NCBI RefSeq assembly: GCF_024713945.1 | Contig: NC_134684.1 | Span: 102,001-166,000, forward strand | Direction: 5' to 3' | Length of the DNA: 64,000 nucleotides | Source: Dermatophagoides farinae | Lineage: Eukaryota > Arthropoda > Arachnida > Sarcoptiformes > Pyroglyphidae | Shown: in pieces, positions 20,924 to 34,300 of the stretch | Position numbering within the stretch: the stretch's first letter is position 1 | Layout of the letters: the number at the start of each line of letters is the position of its first letter | Made by a program: the position numbers and the translations under genes | The notes under the pieces: generated by a model | Seen by the model: only the letters and a program-made list of their open reading frames with translations | What the model was told of the DNA's origin: nothing | The model's database searches: none

Positions 20924-23900
20924 AAATGAATGGAAAAACTGAGTGAAAAATACAAAACAAAACAAAACAAACAAATCAATCAATCAATCATCATTTAATA
21001 AACAGATTAAAAATTGTGATGACAATTTTTTAAAATTTAAATTGCATTCAATTGCTCACCGGAAGATGGCGCAATAGGTTATTCGAAATTCAAATGTGTT
21101 GAGTTTGCATTGTATATGATAATATTCTGTTTGTCACAAAAAATTTCAGGTTTTGTTGAATTGAACATGCTTTTGAGATAAATAAATTCTTTTAGTTTTT
21201 TTGTGAAATGAAAACATTATCAAAACGAAAAAGATAGAGAGATAATGGTTGTGGCGATGGGGGGAATTTCCTCGTTCGAGAAAAAAGTTCATCATGAACA
21301 TGATAAACGTAAAAAAATATTTCAATCTTCAAGTCCAAGCTTGATCATCAACTTCATATCAAAAGCCAACAGCAGATTTATGTGGAAAAAGAGAAAGATA
21401 GCTTTTGTTCATGACAAACAAATAAAATAAAATACCTCATTTGGCCATCTGTTACTATTTCGATCCAAAATGATCATTTGAATCGGCCCGTTGGTTCATG
21501 AAAACTTGTCAGCTATAATGTTTACATCGAAACAATTCTCATGATACCAGAATCGATTATGTATGTGGTCGAAATCAATGATAAATCCACTCGGTCTAAC
21601 ACCAAATGGTGTGTGCATGTGTTACTTGATCAATCCATTTGATGTACTCGATCTGTGTTTGTGTGTGTGTGTGATGTTCGACTTTGCCGAATGAATGAAA
21701 AATAATTCGTTGTGCAACAAGCAGAGCCAGAAAGAGAAAGAGAGAGAGAGAGGAAAATGTTGATAATTTTTACAAAAAAGCACACGGATGGAATGGATCG
21801 ACATCATAAAATTTTTTTTTTTTGCACAAAATTCCTGAATCTCATCATCATCTTTTTTCTTTGATGAATTGAATTGATATTGAAAAAAGGCGTAGTCATT
21901 CAGCAACAACAGCAGCAGAAAATTTGAATCATTTTTTGAAGGTTAATTCAAGAATCCAAATCAAATCAAAAAAAAAATGTTAATCTTCTAAATCGTCATT
22001 TGTTTGTTAAGAATGATGCAGCATACAAGAAACGCCCAAGTAAAAATTGACCAATCTAAATGTGTGTGTGAGGTCAAAGTTCATTTCAGGTTGTTGTTTT
22101 CATTCAACAACAGAAGCGCGCACCCGAAATAGATAGAGAGAGAGAGAGGTCATGAGGTAAGGCATTGGATTTATCTGATGATGATGTTTGAAAGGTGCAA
22201 CCTGTTGTTGTTGTTGTCGCTAATGGTAATGGTAAAGCGTCATCGATAGCAACTTCCGAGAAAAATCTTAATCTTATCATCTGATGATTTCCGAAAAAGT
22301 TTTTTCTTCATTGCACGAAATACACATAAATTGATCAATGTTGTTGTCATCAAGTTTTGGCTGGCCGAAATCAATTACAGAACGATTCATGGATTCACTC
22401 ATTTGGTTGGTGAATTTTCTAAAAAAATCTTCACTTGCTGAATTGACTATTAAATCAAATTAAGATAAATAATAATTGCTTAAAGCAATCAACGACAAAC
22501 AAATTTCTTTTTTCTGTCAATTTCAATTATCAGTGTACAAGCGAAATTCATTTCAATGAAATTATCATTCTATTCATTGATTGAGGAATCATTCTTTATT
22601 TACACGACATAAATGAACCATGATGACATGATATTATCATTCATTGAGTCATGATGATGGTGATGATGACTTTTTCTTTTAAAAAAAAGATTAAAACGAA
22701 ATTGCAAAAAAAAAATATAAATCATTGAGCAACTTGCTTGGACATTTTGGATCGTCAAAATTTTGTTGAATTTTTTCTTGACAATAACGTGAAATATCCT
22801 GGTAAGCAATTGAGGAAAAATGGATCCTGCTTCCTCTCTTTTTTTCTGCTCACCTGACAAACACACTCGAAACCGAAAACTAAATGAATGAATCCTGATA
22901 TCCTGTGGAGAGCCCATTTCCATGTTTTTCAATCACCAATGAACACTCACTTACTCATTCACTTGTTTTTTATCTGTGAAGAGAAAATGAAGTATCAAAT
23001 TACAGCACTACATAATCTTAATTGGAAAATTGGATTCGCTTGTTTTCATAATTTTTCATTTCTCCCAATTATTGTGCAAATTTGATAACTAAAACTATGG
23101 AAAATTTTATCACCGTCATCACTAAAATTCATCGACATCGTACGATGGTAGGATATTATGATCATCATCATCAACAAGAAGGTTATTATGAACTAAACCA
23201 ATGATTCATTGGATTTTTTTTCGATCATTCTTACCCGATGGTGATAGCAATAAACTTTGATGATGGGTGAAACCCTCGTCTATCTATATGATGAATCCGG
23301 TTATTATAACCATAGGGCATATACTCATCATAAGATGACTCATCCTTGTCATCTATTTGAAATCGAGATCGAGATGATGATCATAATCTTGATTGACGAA
23401 CTAACCAAATGAAATGATGATGATGGTGATGAGCACACACATAGAACAGGGAAAGAGACAATCTTTTTAACCTCGAAAGAAAAAGGCGAATCGATGTGAT
23501 GTGATTTGATGTGATGTGGTATGAATATCTATATTTTTCAGGGCTTGGGTGTTGTACATTGAAATGTTGTAAATAAATAAACAAAAATCAAGAAATGAAG
23601 GCAAATTTTTCTTTTACTTTCTGGATTCATTTGAATTTTTCATAATAATAAAAAAAAAAAAATAAAAAATAAGGGAATGTCACGATGATGATATAATGTC
23701 TTTATTGCCATCGCATTATTTTCATTTTCAAAAAAACTTTCTGACTAAACAAACAAACAAAAACGGAAACACTAAATTTCCATTGGTAAAAGACACATGA
23801 ATAATCAGATAAACCTGACCACTTGATTTTTTGTTCATCGTGGTGGTCTTTTGTCAAGGAAAGACAAACAAAAAAAACCAAATATTAATCATCATCATCA

Positions 23901-26900
23901 TAATCATATGACTTGTGTGTTTATGGTTCAATAAAGAAAAAAAACCATTCATTATCCTGTAGATTATCTTGTCGATGGCCAATTTGTCTATTGGTTATTA
24001 GTAGTAATAGATCAGGTAACGTAATCATAAACATCGTGAATCTATCGGAATCTATCATCAAAGAATGAGTTGTTGAGTTACGAGAAAGAATTGAAAAGAT
24101 CCATGGAGAAAAAGAGAAAAACAACAACAACACGGATACAATTCATCATCATAATGGATAATTCAATGCAATGTTTCATGTGTAAATAACCCACGCACGT
24201 GTTTATGTTTATGTGTGTGTTTTCGAACTTGTTTCATTGGAACGAGTTGTGTGTGATGATTACATTTGTTTTCTGATTATTACGATGGTAATGATGAAAA
24301 TAAAACAAGTCTATGTTTAAGTGTGTTGTAGTTTGCTGTGATATAGGTCATGGTTGCTGATGCTCAATGGTTATTGTTTGATAGTAAAAAATAATTTCAG
24401 TCGGAACACACACACATACACCAATTAATTTCTTGACAAAAAAAAAATTATCAAATATCAAGAAAAGACAAGAGAGTGGAAAATGTTGAATCTTCATTCA
24501 GACTTTTGAATGATTGAAAAAATGTTTTAAAGTGACATTATCTCGATTATAAATTTACACAATTTCTAATTATATATTGATAAAGTCCCAACTCGAGAGA
24601 GAGAGAGATTCATATGGCACACATGATGCTTTGAATAATCAATATGTGTGTCAGCTTACACACACTTACGATATGGACGCCTTCAGCTTCCGATAGCCTC
24701 GATTTTCAATTCATTCATTCATTCAATTTAATTTCATTCACAAAAATTAAGAAATGGAAAAGTAGAGAAAAAAATCATCAATTTCACTTACCTTGCCTGC
24801 CAGCAAAGCCATCAAGATTTGTGCATGTGTGTGATCAAAACGTAATATTGCTTGTCATTAATTTACGCGTGGTGTTTTTTCTTCTCGATCTCGTAGGTGT
24901 GATCGGATGAATGTATGTATATATTTTATTTATTTCGATCGAAACATTATTTTTTACGTTCAGAAAAAAAATAATATACACCATGCGTATGTTAATGATA
25001 ATAATAGGATTCCATTTGAATCAAATGTGGAAATTGAGAGATTATCATTATCGTCATTATTTCTGGGACTTGAATTAATGAATCAACAAATCCAACATTG
25101 AAAGAACAAGAACAAGAAGCGAAGAATCTCAAATTATTTGAAACAAAAAAAAAGGGTTGACATGAACAGGATGGAAAATTTTTTACTGCTTATATCGTTG
25201 TCGTTGTTGTCGTTGTTGTTGTGGGTGTCAAAAGAAAACGAATCATCATCATCCAATGAATAAATAAATCACCATCGAATGAAATGATTGATCCTCATCT
25301 CTGGAGAGAGTACCGTTTGTATGAGTGAGTTTTCATTTCAAAAAGCAAACAATTATGACGATTTCTCCATGCTAATCATATTCAATATAACGATATCTAC
25401 GATATCTATGATTTAGAATAAAAACAAAACTATCCAGTTATCTGCTTTTCGATAGTACGCAATTTCATTCAGAAAAAAGCAGTTCACATCAAGTCGTTGA
25501 ATTATTTATATGCGTGTTTGTGTGTTTTTTTCGTTTCATTCATAAAATCGAATGTAAATTAACTTGTGATTAACGATGGCGATATTATTATTATTAATGT
25601 GATTGAGAAATGAAAATATTTTCCAATTTTCTGCCGAGTTTTTCATTCATTTTCGATTCATTTCATATCCATGGCTTTTAAACTCAAACGAACGTCTGTG
25701 TCTGCTTCATTCATTGTTTTGTATAAACGTTCCAATCATTGTCACTAATATAGGATTAAGATTAAAAATGTAACCTATATATTGTGTGTGTACATGTGAT
25801 AAACAATGATAACCACAGGCAAGAAGAAATAAATGACATGCTTTTTTACAATGCAATCTATCGAAATTCTTTCAGGCAAAAAACTTGTTACCAAATACCT
25901 TGGATTTTGAATGGTTTGTTTGTTTGTTTGTTTGTTTGTTCGTTCGTATCATCATCATCCAAATTGAACATTATTTCGAATGAAAATGAAATTGTAGAAT
26001 TATGATTGTGCCTACGCACACACTCACCACTATAGAGTGTTGTTTCACGAAATGAAATGAAATGAAATTATTATTTGTTATTTGTTTTGAATAAATAATT
26101 ACAAGAGATGTTGATGTTGGTAACGTTGGTTTTAATTTCAAAAACCACAACGTGTTTATCATGTTGGATTAATCTGGTTCCAGTCGATCCTTTGATTGAA
26201 TCCAAAAATCTTGTTTTTTGTTGTTGTTTACGCTGTTGTCGCGGCGTACATAAAAAAATACCACCAACGCAAACAAAAAGAAAAAACAAAAAAAACGATG
26301 ATGACAACAACACATATGTGTGGAGGATGAAGGAAAAAATGACAACAATCTAGTCATTTTTGAAAAAAACAATAAAAAAATATCAATAAAAATCATCAAA
26401 AATCATCAGCTTACACTTTGGGAAAAATTCCGGAAAAATCCAAACCGGAAAATTTACCATTCAAATTGATTCCTATAACTAATGGAAACGTTGCCGAAAT
26501 ATGTCTGAATGATTAATCTCATTTTCTCACCACACAAACATTCGTCATTTGGCAGCAGCATCATTTATCACCACACATACGATTGTATAACACATAGTCC
26601 ATAATGATGATCGATTCGAATGCTCATCATCATTATCTGAAAACGATTATTGTAACAAAAAATTGTTTTTTACTCCCCACAACAAACAAACCAACAAACA
26701 AACAATCAGACAAACAATAATATCAATTTGTATGAATGAATAACATCAGTGTTGCTGTTGTTGTCGATTTCAAATCATCATCATCATCATCCGAACAATA
26801 GCACATTTCATCACATGATTGACCTTTGTGTGTCCAAAAAAGTGAAACCAATGTTTTCTCATCTCATTTTCATTTTCATTTTCATTCACAGAAAAAATGA

Positions 26901-27020
26901 ATATAAAGCAAAATTTGCATTCTGCGTTCAACGGGTGAATCATAAGAAACAAATAAAAAATAAATCATGCTCAGTCTTTGTAAAAATTTCTGGATTATTT
27001 TTATTTGTTTGAAAAGGATG

Positions 27021-27056
<36 letters not shown>

Positions 27057-30000
27057 CTGTGTCCGATATCAAAATGATGTTGATGACAACAAAACATAAT
27101 GTTCATCATCATCATCATCATCATGATGATCGTTGGCCCCGGATAGACATGATGATGAATTGTTGTCATCGTTTGTCTCCATTGTTAATTGTTTGTATGT
27201 CTAAATATTTTTCTTCATTATGATCAACAGATGATGATGATGAACAAATTACAATATTTCCCAACAACAGGTAGGCGTTGGTTTTATTGCTCTCTATATT
27301 GATGATCATCTACATCTATGCTGTAGGTTCCAAAATTCTCATCACCACCACTATGAATAATTGAATAACTGTGTGTGTGTGTGTGTGTGTGTATGTGTGT
27401 GATTCTTTATGAAATTGTTTTTCTCCTTTTGTCATCATTGTTTGTTTGTTATAGCGTAGGTGGTGGTTTTTTTTCATCCATGCAAAATGCTAAAAGGAAC
27501 TAGTTTTTGAATAAATAATGAAAATCTATACACTAATCTTTGATAATCACACAGTTCTTGAATTCATTTATGATGATGATGAATCTTGCTTTGTCGATGT
27601 TTGTCTGTTTGTTTTTGATGGCTACTATTGAAACTATTACTATGAATTGTATTCGTGTTTTTTGCATACGAATATTAGTTTTTATGGCCCATCAACACCG
27701 ATTCATTACTGCATACACCCGCGCAAAAACATGCACTGATAACGGACCACAAGTGAAGTGAAGGTGTTCAATATATGACGACACATGGAATAAATATTAA
27801 AACAAACAATCATGTGATGAATCCATGATCTTAAGGTCACTCAGTTCATTATCTTGTGATGATTCATCAACATTTGTATTTTTTGTTTCGGTTGGGAAAG
27901 AAAAATCGGATAGCAATCTGGAATAATATGAAATTCGAATAAAATAATAGTCCATTCATATAAATAAATGTAAGGCACATTCTAGAATAACCCTTTTCTG
28001 ATATTGAACTGACAATTGTTAACACAGTATTGCATCATTCACTGGCAATATCGACCAGTTTGATAAAGTTATTTTTCTATGATTCAATTCAAGGTGAGTG
28101 TGAAAATATTTTTATATAACACAGACGCAGACAAATACTTTGTTTATGTGTGTCCGGAACTAGGTGGAGCAATCGAATTTATTCGTGAAAAACAAAAAAT
28201 TATTTACACATTTGCTGATGACATGTTCAAGCAATAGACGCGTGTTGGACTTGTTTATGTTATATGATCAAGTTGTTGTTGTCGACATTTCATGATTGCT
28301 TTTAGGAAAAAATAAAAACAAAACATGTAACCTGGAATCATCCAATGTCCAGTCTGAATAAATTGGAAGATTAGATAATGGCCCAGAATGAAAACTAATT
28401 ATAGTAGAAAACCTTGAACCAATGATTACATCCATCCATCAGTGATAGTGATGTGTTGATTGATCGAACGCTGAGTTGCGTGGGTTGTAGAATCGATTAT
28501 CGATAAGCTGGTGGCATTCCATCATCATAGTTATAATCAGCTAATGATAATCATCATGCTATCATCATCATGTCATGTTAATTATTTTTGCACAATTATT
28601 CAATCGATGGTCTACATTTATTTAATGATTATGAATTATGTATTGACAGGCAATCTGTTTATGCTATGATCTTGAATTAGTATTATGAATAATGAATAAA
28701 TCAAATAAATCGATTGTTTCGAGGTCAATAAAGTTGCTCTTTTCAGGACGGAAATATATTTTTTTTCATTCAAAAACATTGGGATTGATTTTGAAAAAAA
28801 TATCGATATTTAAATCATCGATAGTATTCGTCCTTCACCGCGCCTTTCTTCATGTGACTGCATGCATATTTGTAAACAACTGTGTGCACAGTGTGTTGTG
28901 TGTTGCAGCTGCTTTTTTGTTTACCAAAATTTCGTTGTTGCATCTGGCCCAAAAAAAATTTGGGTTTTTCTCCACATTTTTTAACACTTGATGACCATTA
29001 ATATTTGTTTACATTCTATGTAATTATATTCGGGCAACAAAAAATGGAACCGGATCCCTGCTGGTGGACTAATGATGCATATTGGTCATATCGTTATTTG
29101 ATAGCATTTCGGCTTGTAAAGGCAAAAACATAAACTTTTTTTATTCACTCAATCTGGCTAATGTTTTATACATTTTTTGCCAATTATCATTCAGAAACAT
29201 TTAGATTTAATGGAATTTTTTCAATTTGTGATCAAACGAAGAACCACGAGACAGTCGCTGTGCCTTTTGTTTAAATTCTGCCTTACAAACCCTTGTTGAT
29301 CGTGATCATAACAATTTGTGTTTGTGTGTTTTGTAGTGCTTTTTATTATTCAAATTATCCATCGGGTATCAAACATTCAATAAAGTGTTCATCATCACTG
29401 TGTGTGTGTGTTTTTTTTTATGAATCACAACCAAATTTTGCTTTTTTTTCTGGAATTCAACTATAATTGTGTTGTTCAATGTGAAATCAACGATATCTCA
29501 ATGAAGAAAAAATATACCGCTGCCGCTACCGCTATTCAACAGTCATAATAAGAATAAGAATAACAAGAACCAACTTTTTTAACACACTCTCTCTCTCTCT
29601 CTCTCTCGCTTGAATCCTACTTTGTTCCCAAATTCACCAGAATTTATTCATCATGATCACATTGATCATGGATACCACTACTACTAGCATTGCCACTAGT
29701 AGTAGTAATGCTTACTAGGAGCATTATTGATTCTTGAATATTGTATATTGTATAAAAGGGCGCCACTACAATATTCATTCAACAAGTGTATCTGATCCAA
29801 TCGATGATCATTATGATGATGAAAGAAGGAGGGAAAAGGAAAAAGTAGAAGTCGAGAAAAGGAGAAGAAGAAGGTGTTGTTCGAGGTGGGCATGTCTTTT
29901 TTTTTTTTTTTTTATTCAAATTCATTCATTCATGTTGTGTATGTTTTTGTCATTTTAAAAAATTTTGTAACCACACAAACATACAATACACGTTTTCTGG

Positions 30001-31397
30001 TTTCCAAAAAATAATCAAGAGGAACAAGAAGGCAGGCTAAAAGTTGTTTGATTTTCAAACAACGCGCCAAGTTTGTTATTTGTTACCAAGTTTTAATTGC
30101 ATATGACGTCGATTTTTCGAAAAGTATGGCCGCATCAATCGACAATTCTCTCTCATTCATTTTGTTCAATCACTCAATTTTTACTGTCAGTCAAATCAAG
30201 TTCTCTCGTTGTAGCATCATCAACACAACCATCGACAATTTATATCAAACAAAAGAGCAGAGAAACATGCTGGTTATCTGAAAAATAGATAGATAGATTG
30301 TTGAAGATTGCTGTTTTGCTGTTCACTCTCATTCCATCAGTCAGTCTGCCTCAAGTCACACTCCATTCAACAAGATCGAAGTCGAAGACGAGAAGAAAAT
30401 TGTAAATTGTCATCATCCTGGAGAATCACATAATTGCACAGAGAAAATTTTAAATTCTTACCGGGTTTTGTGTATGTGTTTTTTGTTTTTCGGATTTACT
30501 TTCTTTTTTCCGTTTGTTTGTTTGTTTGTTTATTTGCAAGATTGCAATCACACTCTATTGCTTATGTAGATAATTTTTTTACTTGTGAAATTTTTCTGTG
30601 CCTTTTGTGTTCTTTTCTCTGTTCATCACACACATACACACAAACAAATTCCGACCAATTATCCGAACTTGTTAAACGAAATTTTTGTTTTATGTGGAGA
30701 ATACTCACTCGATCATATATCCCTAATTCAAGTGGCGATGGTGATATGATTGGAAATGGCGTTAAAACGAAAATAATTGATATGATGATATTATAGCAAT
30801 GTAATGAAGGATCACACATCGAGCTAAAGCAAGCACGAAAAGTTGTCAAATTTTCATCATCATCATCATCATCATCATCATCGTTATTATAAAGAACTCG
30901 ATTTCAATCAGAAGCATCATTTACAGACACAAAATAAAAGAAGAAGAAAAATCAAATCAAATATTTACCTAAAAAATCACCATCACTTTGGACAACAAAA
31001 ACGACTTTTTTGTTTTTTGGTGGCTTCAAGTTTCATCAAAAAAAAAAAATTTAATTATATACCTGGTCCTCGAAAATTTAGCGAAGAAAAAAGAAATTGT
31101 CCCCTTGTTTGTTTATGTGATCATATATCGCACACCAATCAAGCAATCGAAAACGAGAGACGCGTGGTCTTTTATCAAGAGAAGCATCGAGAGAATTTTT
31201 CAAATACAAATAAGAAGAAAATGCATAACCGAAATGATTTAAAGGTCAGTTTGACATTATTAAAGGTGTCGAAAAATTGTTTTTTCTTTACAAACTAAAA
31301 AATTCAACCAAGCAACAAACAGCAGAGAAAATTATCATTGTTTTTGACAACAAACAAATCTTATATCTCGATCACAGCAGCAGAAGAATCTAGCCGA
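20924..31397. other. 10.5-kb region without supportable genes, upstream of SRF
   Basis: Only short, overlapping, compositionally biased open frames occur here on both strands, none with a recognisable domain or plausible splice-linked partners. Simple repeats are frequent: GT runs (21658-21673, 27023-27054, 27370-27392), CT runs (29587-29607), CAT runs (30856-30882) and AAAC/GTTT runs (25917-25940). The stretch is probably SRF upstream regulatory sequence and possibly 5' UTR exons. I could place no promoter. Confidence 0.5.
27023..27054. repeat. (GT)16 microsatellite
   Basis: An uninterrupted GT dinucleotide run of 32 bp in the non-coding region upstream of SRF. Confidence 0.9.
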
Positions 31398-34300
31398 ATG
31401 AAGATCGAATTTGATGAAGGTGAAGAAGAAGAAAAAGAATCCAAGTTCGTGACGACGACGACGACGACGATTCAACAAACATCACGTATTACGAGAAATC
31501 AACTGAATAACTTCTCGATGCATTTTTATTCTTCGCCACATATGACAAATGATGATCGTAGATCGATAATACAAAACGATATTATTAATAATCGTCTATT
31601 GTCATCATCATCATCATTATCAGATAATGGTGTTGATGATGACAATATTTCAATATCTACATCATCGTCGAATTTTTTAATAGATAATCACGGTAATGAT
31701 CTCTTTATGAATAGTAATAATTCAACTACCACAGCAACAACAACAGATGGAACTGGAGTGATAAACAATATGACCAATAGTAATAATAACCAACAATCAA
31801 TACAGCAAACAACTAATACTCATAACCATCATCATCATTCATTGGCTGATGATCTTTCATCGTCACCTTCCACGACCACCACCACGATCGGATATAATCA
31901 CCCTAATCATCAGCAATCATCTATTCATCTAAATTCAAATCATCAAATGATAGGCCAACAACAACATCTGCAATCGCATCAAACATCATCATCATCCGCA
32001 CAATCATCATCAGCATCAATGGCTAAATCATCATCGAATGGTGTCAAACGTGGGTCGTCATCAACTGCCACAAAATCGGGATCATATAAAAATGGATCGG
32101 GAAATAAATCCGGTGGGAGTTCTAGCAGTGGTGGTGGTGGTAAAAAAACCAAAGGAAGAGTTAAAATCAAAATGGAATTTATTGATAATAAATTACGACG
32201 ATATACAACATTCTCGAAACGTAAGACTGGCATCATGAAAAAGGTTAGTTTTGTTTTTGCTTTACTTGATTATTGCATCTTTCAAGTTGTGTGAGTTGAA
32301 TCAATGTTCTGCCATCAAGTATTTTTGTGCAATTGGCGAATGAATTGTGTGTGCGTGTGTGTGTGTGTTTGTGTTTGGTGGATACTTTTTGGTAAACAGT
32401 ATCATCACACACTCGCAGACCCATTTTGGCAATAATATCTAAATTTGGCTTTTCTAAACTGACAAACAAGACTGACAATTTTTTTCTCGTCTTAGTTCCC
32501 AAAAATGTAAGACTTTTGATTCGATGCCAGAATTTTTCTGTACCGATTCTCTGAATAAAAAAAAAAGATCAAATGGTAATGAGAAGCAATTATGCCACTA
32601 AACATGATTTTTTTCCTTTTTATTATTCTGGTGGTGGTTTTCATGCACATTTCTCCATTTATCCATCATCAATCGAAATAGGAAAAAGAATCCAAATCTA
32701 AAATCTATTTTCTGTGTGTTTATTCATTGCAATTCAATTTATCGGCAAAAATAGATGATAACTTTATTCAACTTTTCGTGGCATGAAAATTTAAACCTAT
32801 TACATTAGATGACGAGGTGATTATTTGGCGTGACTAAATAAATATCTTAGCCACACGCGCTCTCATCAGCTTGTGCGTCCTTTGACCTTTGATACGTTGA
32901 AATTTCTACAGGAATCTCTAATCTGATTATAATAACTCTAGGTTTCAGAAACAATCAAACAAAAACGTATTCATTACATAAAGGCTTTAGGAAATTTGTT
33001 TTTCTTTGAATAAATAATAATTATCTGCAAAACTTATTCAATTTATGCATATCGACCTCCATCGTCGTATGTATATGTATGCCAACGGCTAGTTCAATAC
33101 CAAATTATCGTCGTCGTCGTCGTTGTTGTTGTTGTTGTTGTTGTCTTACGCCATACTTACGAGTTGGAAAAGCCTGTAGCTGTGTGTATTTTCATTAGAA
33201 TTCTATATGTTTTTATTTGACTTTCTATTCACATGTGTGTGTCCATGACGCCTACACACACACAAATCCATCTGGCTGACTATATAACTTGACCTGGCTT
33301 TTTTAACAACAAAAAGGTTCATGGGATGTTCAGAGATGAATAAAGTGCACTTTTTTCTTTGCCCAATAGAAAAAACATTCTTTTTTAAGCGGAGGCGTCA
33401 AATGGCGGCAGCGATAAAGGGAAGGCAACACATCATCATCATCAATGATTGAATTGTTATGATCACCACACACACAAAAAAAAAATTGAGAAAAGAAAAG
33501 AATCGAATTGAATTTTGCAATCGCAATTTATTTTACAGCAACAACAACTAATAATGATGATGAATTTTCACTTTCCATTAATAATAATGAAAGCCTTGAA
33601 TTTTGTTTGTTACAGTATTCCGTTTGTTGCGATCATGACGATCATCATCATTAGTTGTAAAGTGCTAATTAAGAAGAGAAAAGTTCCCATCTTGAATATC
33701 TTTGATTGGCATTTGATGATGGTGAATGGAATAAATTTTTTTATTGACTTGCAAAAAGAAAAAACTTGATTTTTATGATTGGTGGTAGATGTTGTTGTTA
33801 TTCTTACTTTTCTTGTATTTGTTTTGTTTCAGGCTTATGAATTATCAACATTGACCGGAACACAGGTAATGTTGTTAGTGGCATCCGAAACTGGACATGT
33901 TTATACATTTGCAACACGTAAACTTCAACCGATGATTACATCGGATGCGGGTAAAGCACTTATACAAACATGTCTGAATTCACCTGATACAGGTGGAGCA
34001 GTGAATACTTCATCAAATAATCATCATCATCAGATACCGGATGTTATTACCACCAATGGCCATATATCAAGTGCTGCGCTCAATCGTAAGCTATTGGCAC
34101 CCTACTACTAATTCAGGATTATTTATTTTGTTTCAATTTTCAGCGTCAAATGGACATCATCATCATGGTGGATCATCTACAACCACCGATGCAAATAGCG
34201 GTAGCGGTAATAGCGGTAATCATCATCACCAAAATAGTAGCAATAGTGCCAATTCATCATCAACCTCGTCATCATCGTCGTCGACTTCGATCACTTCAAC

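Noticed and set aside
30843-31298. 151-codon His-start plus-strand frame upstream of SRF
   Set aside because: Begins in a CAT repeat, has biased composition, no domain and no splice partners; more likely SRF 5' region.
31338-31397. N-terminal extension of SRF
   Set aside because: The frame is open but begins with TTG; the first ATG in frame is at 31398, so the extension was not included.
20924-31397. Transposon, tRNA, rRNA or CRISPR content in the gene-poor interval
   Set aside because: I saw no transposase or reverse-transcriptase motifs, terminal repeats, tRNA-like T-loop boxes or spaced direct repeats; only microsatellites.
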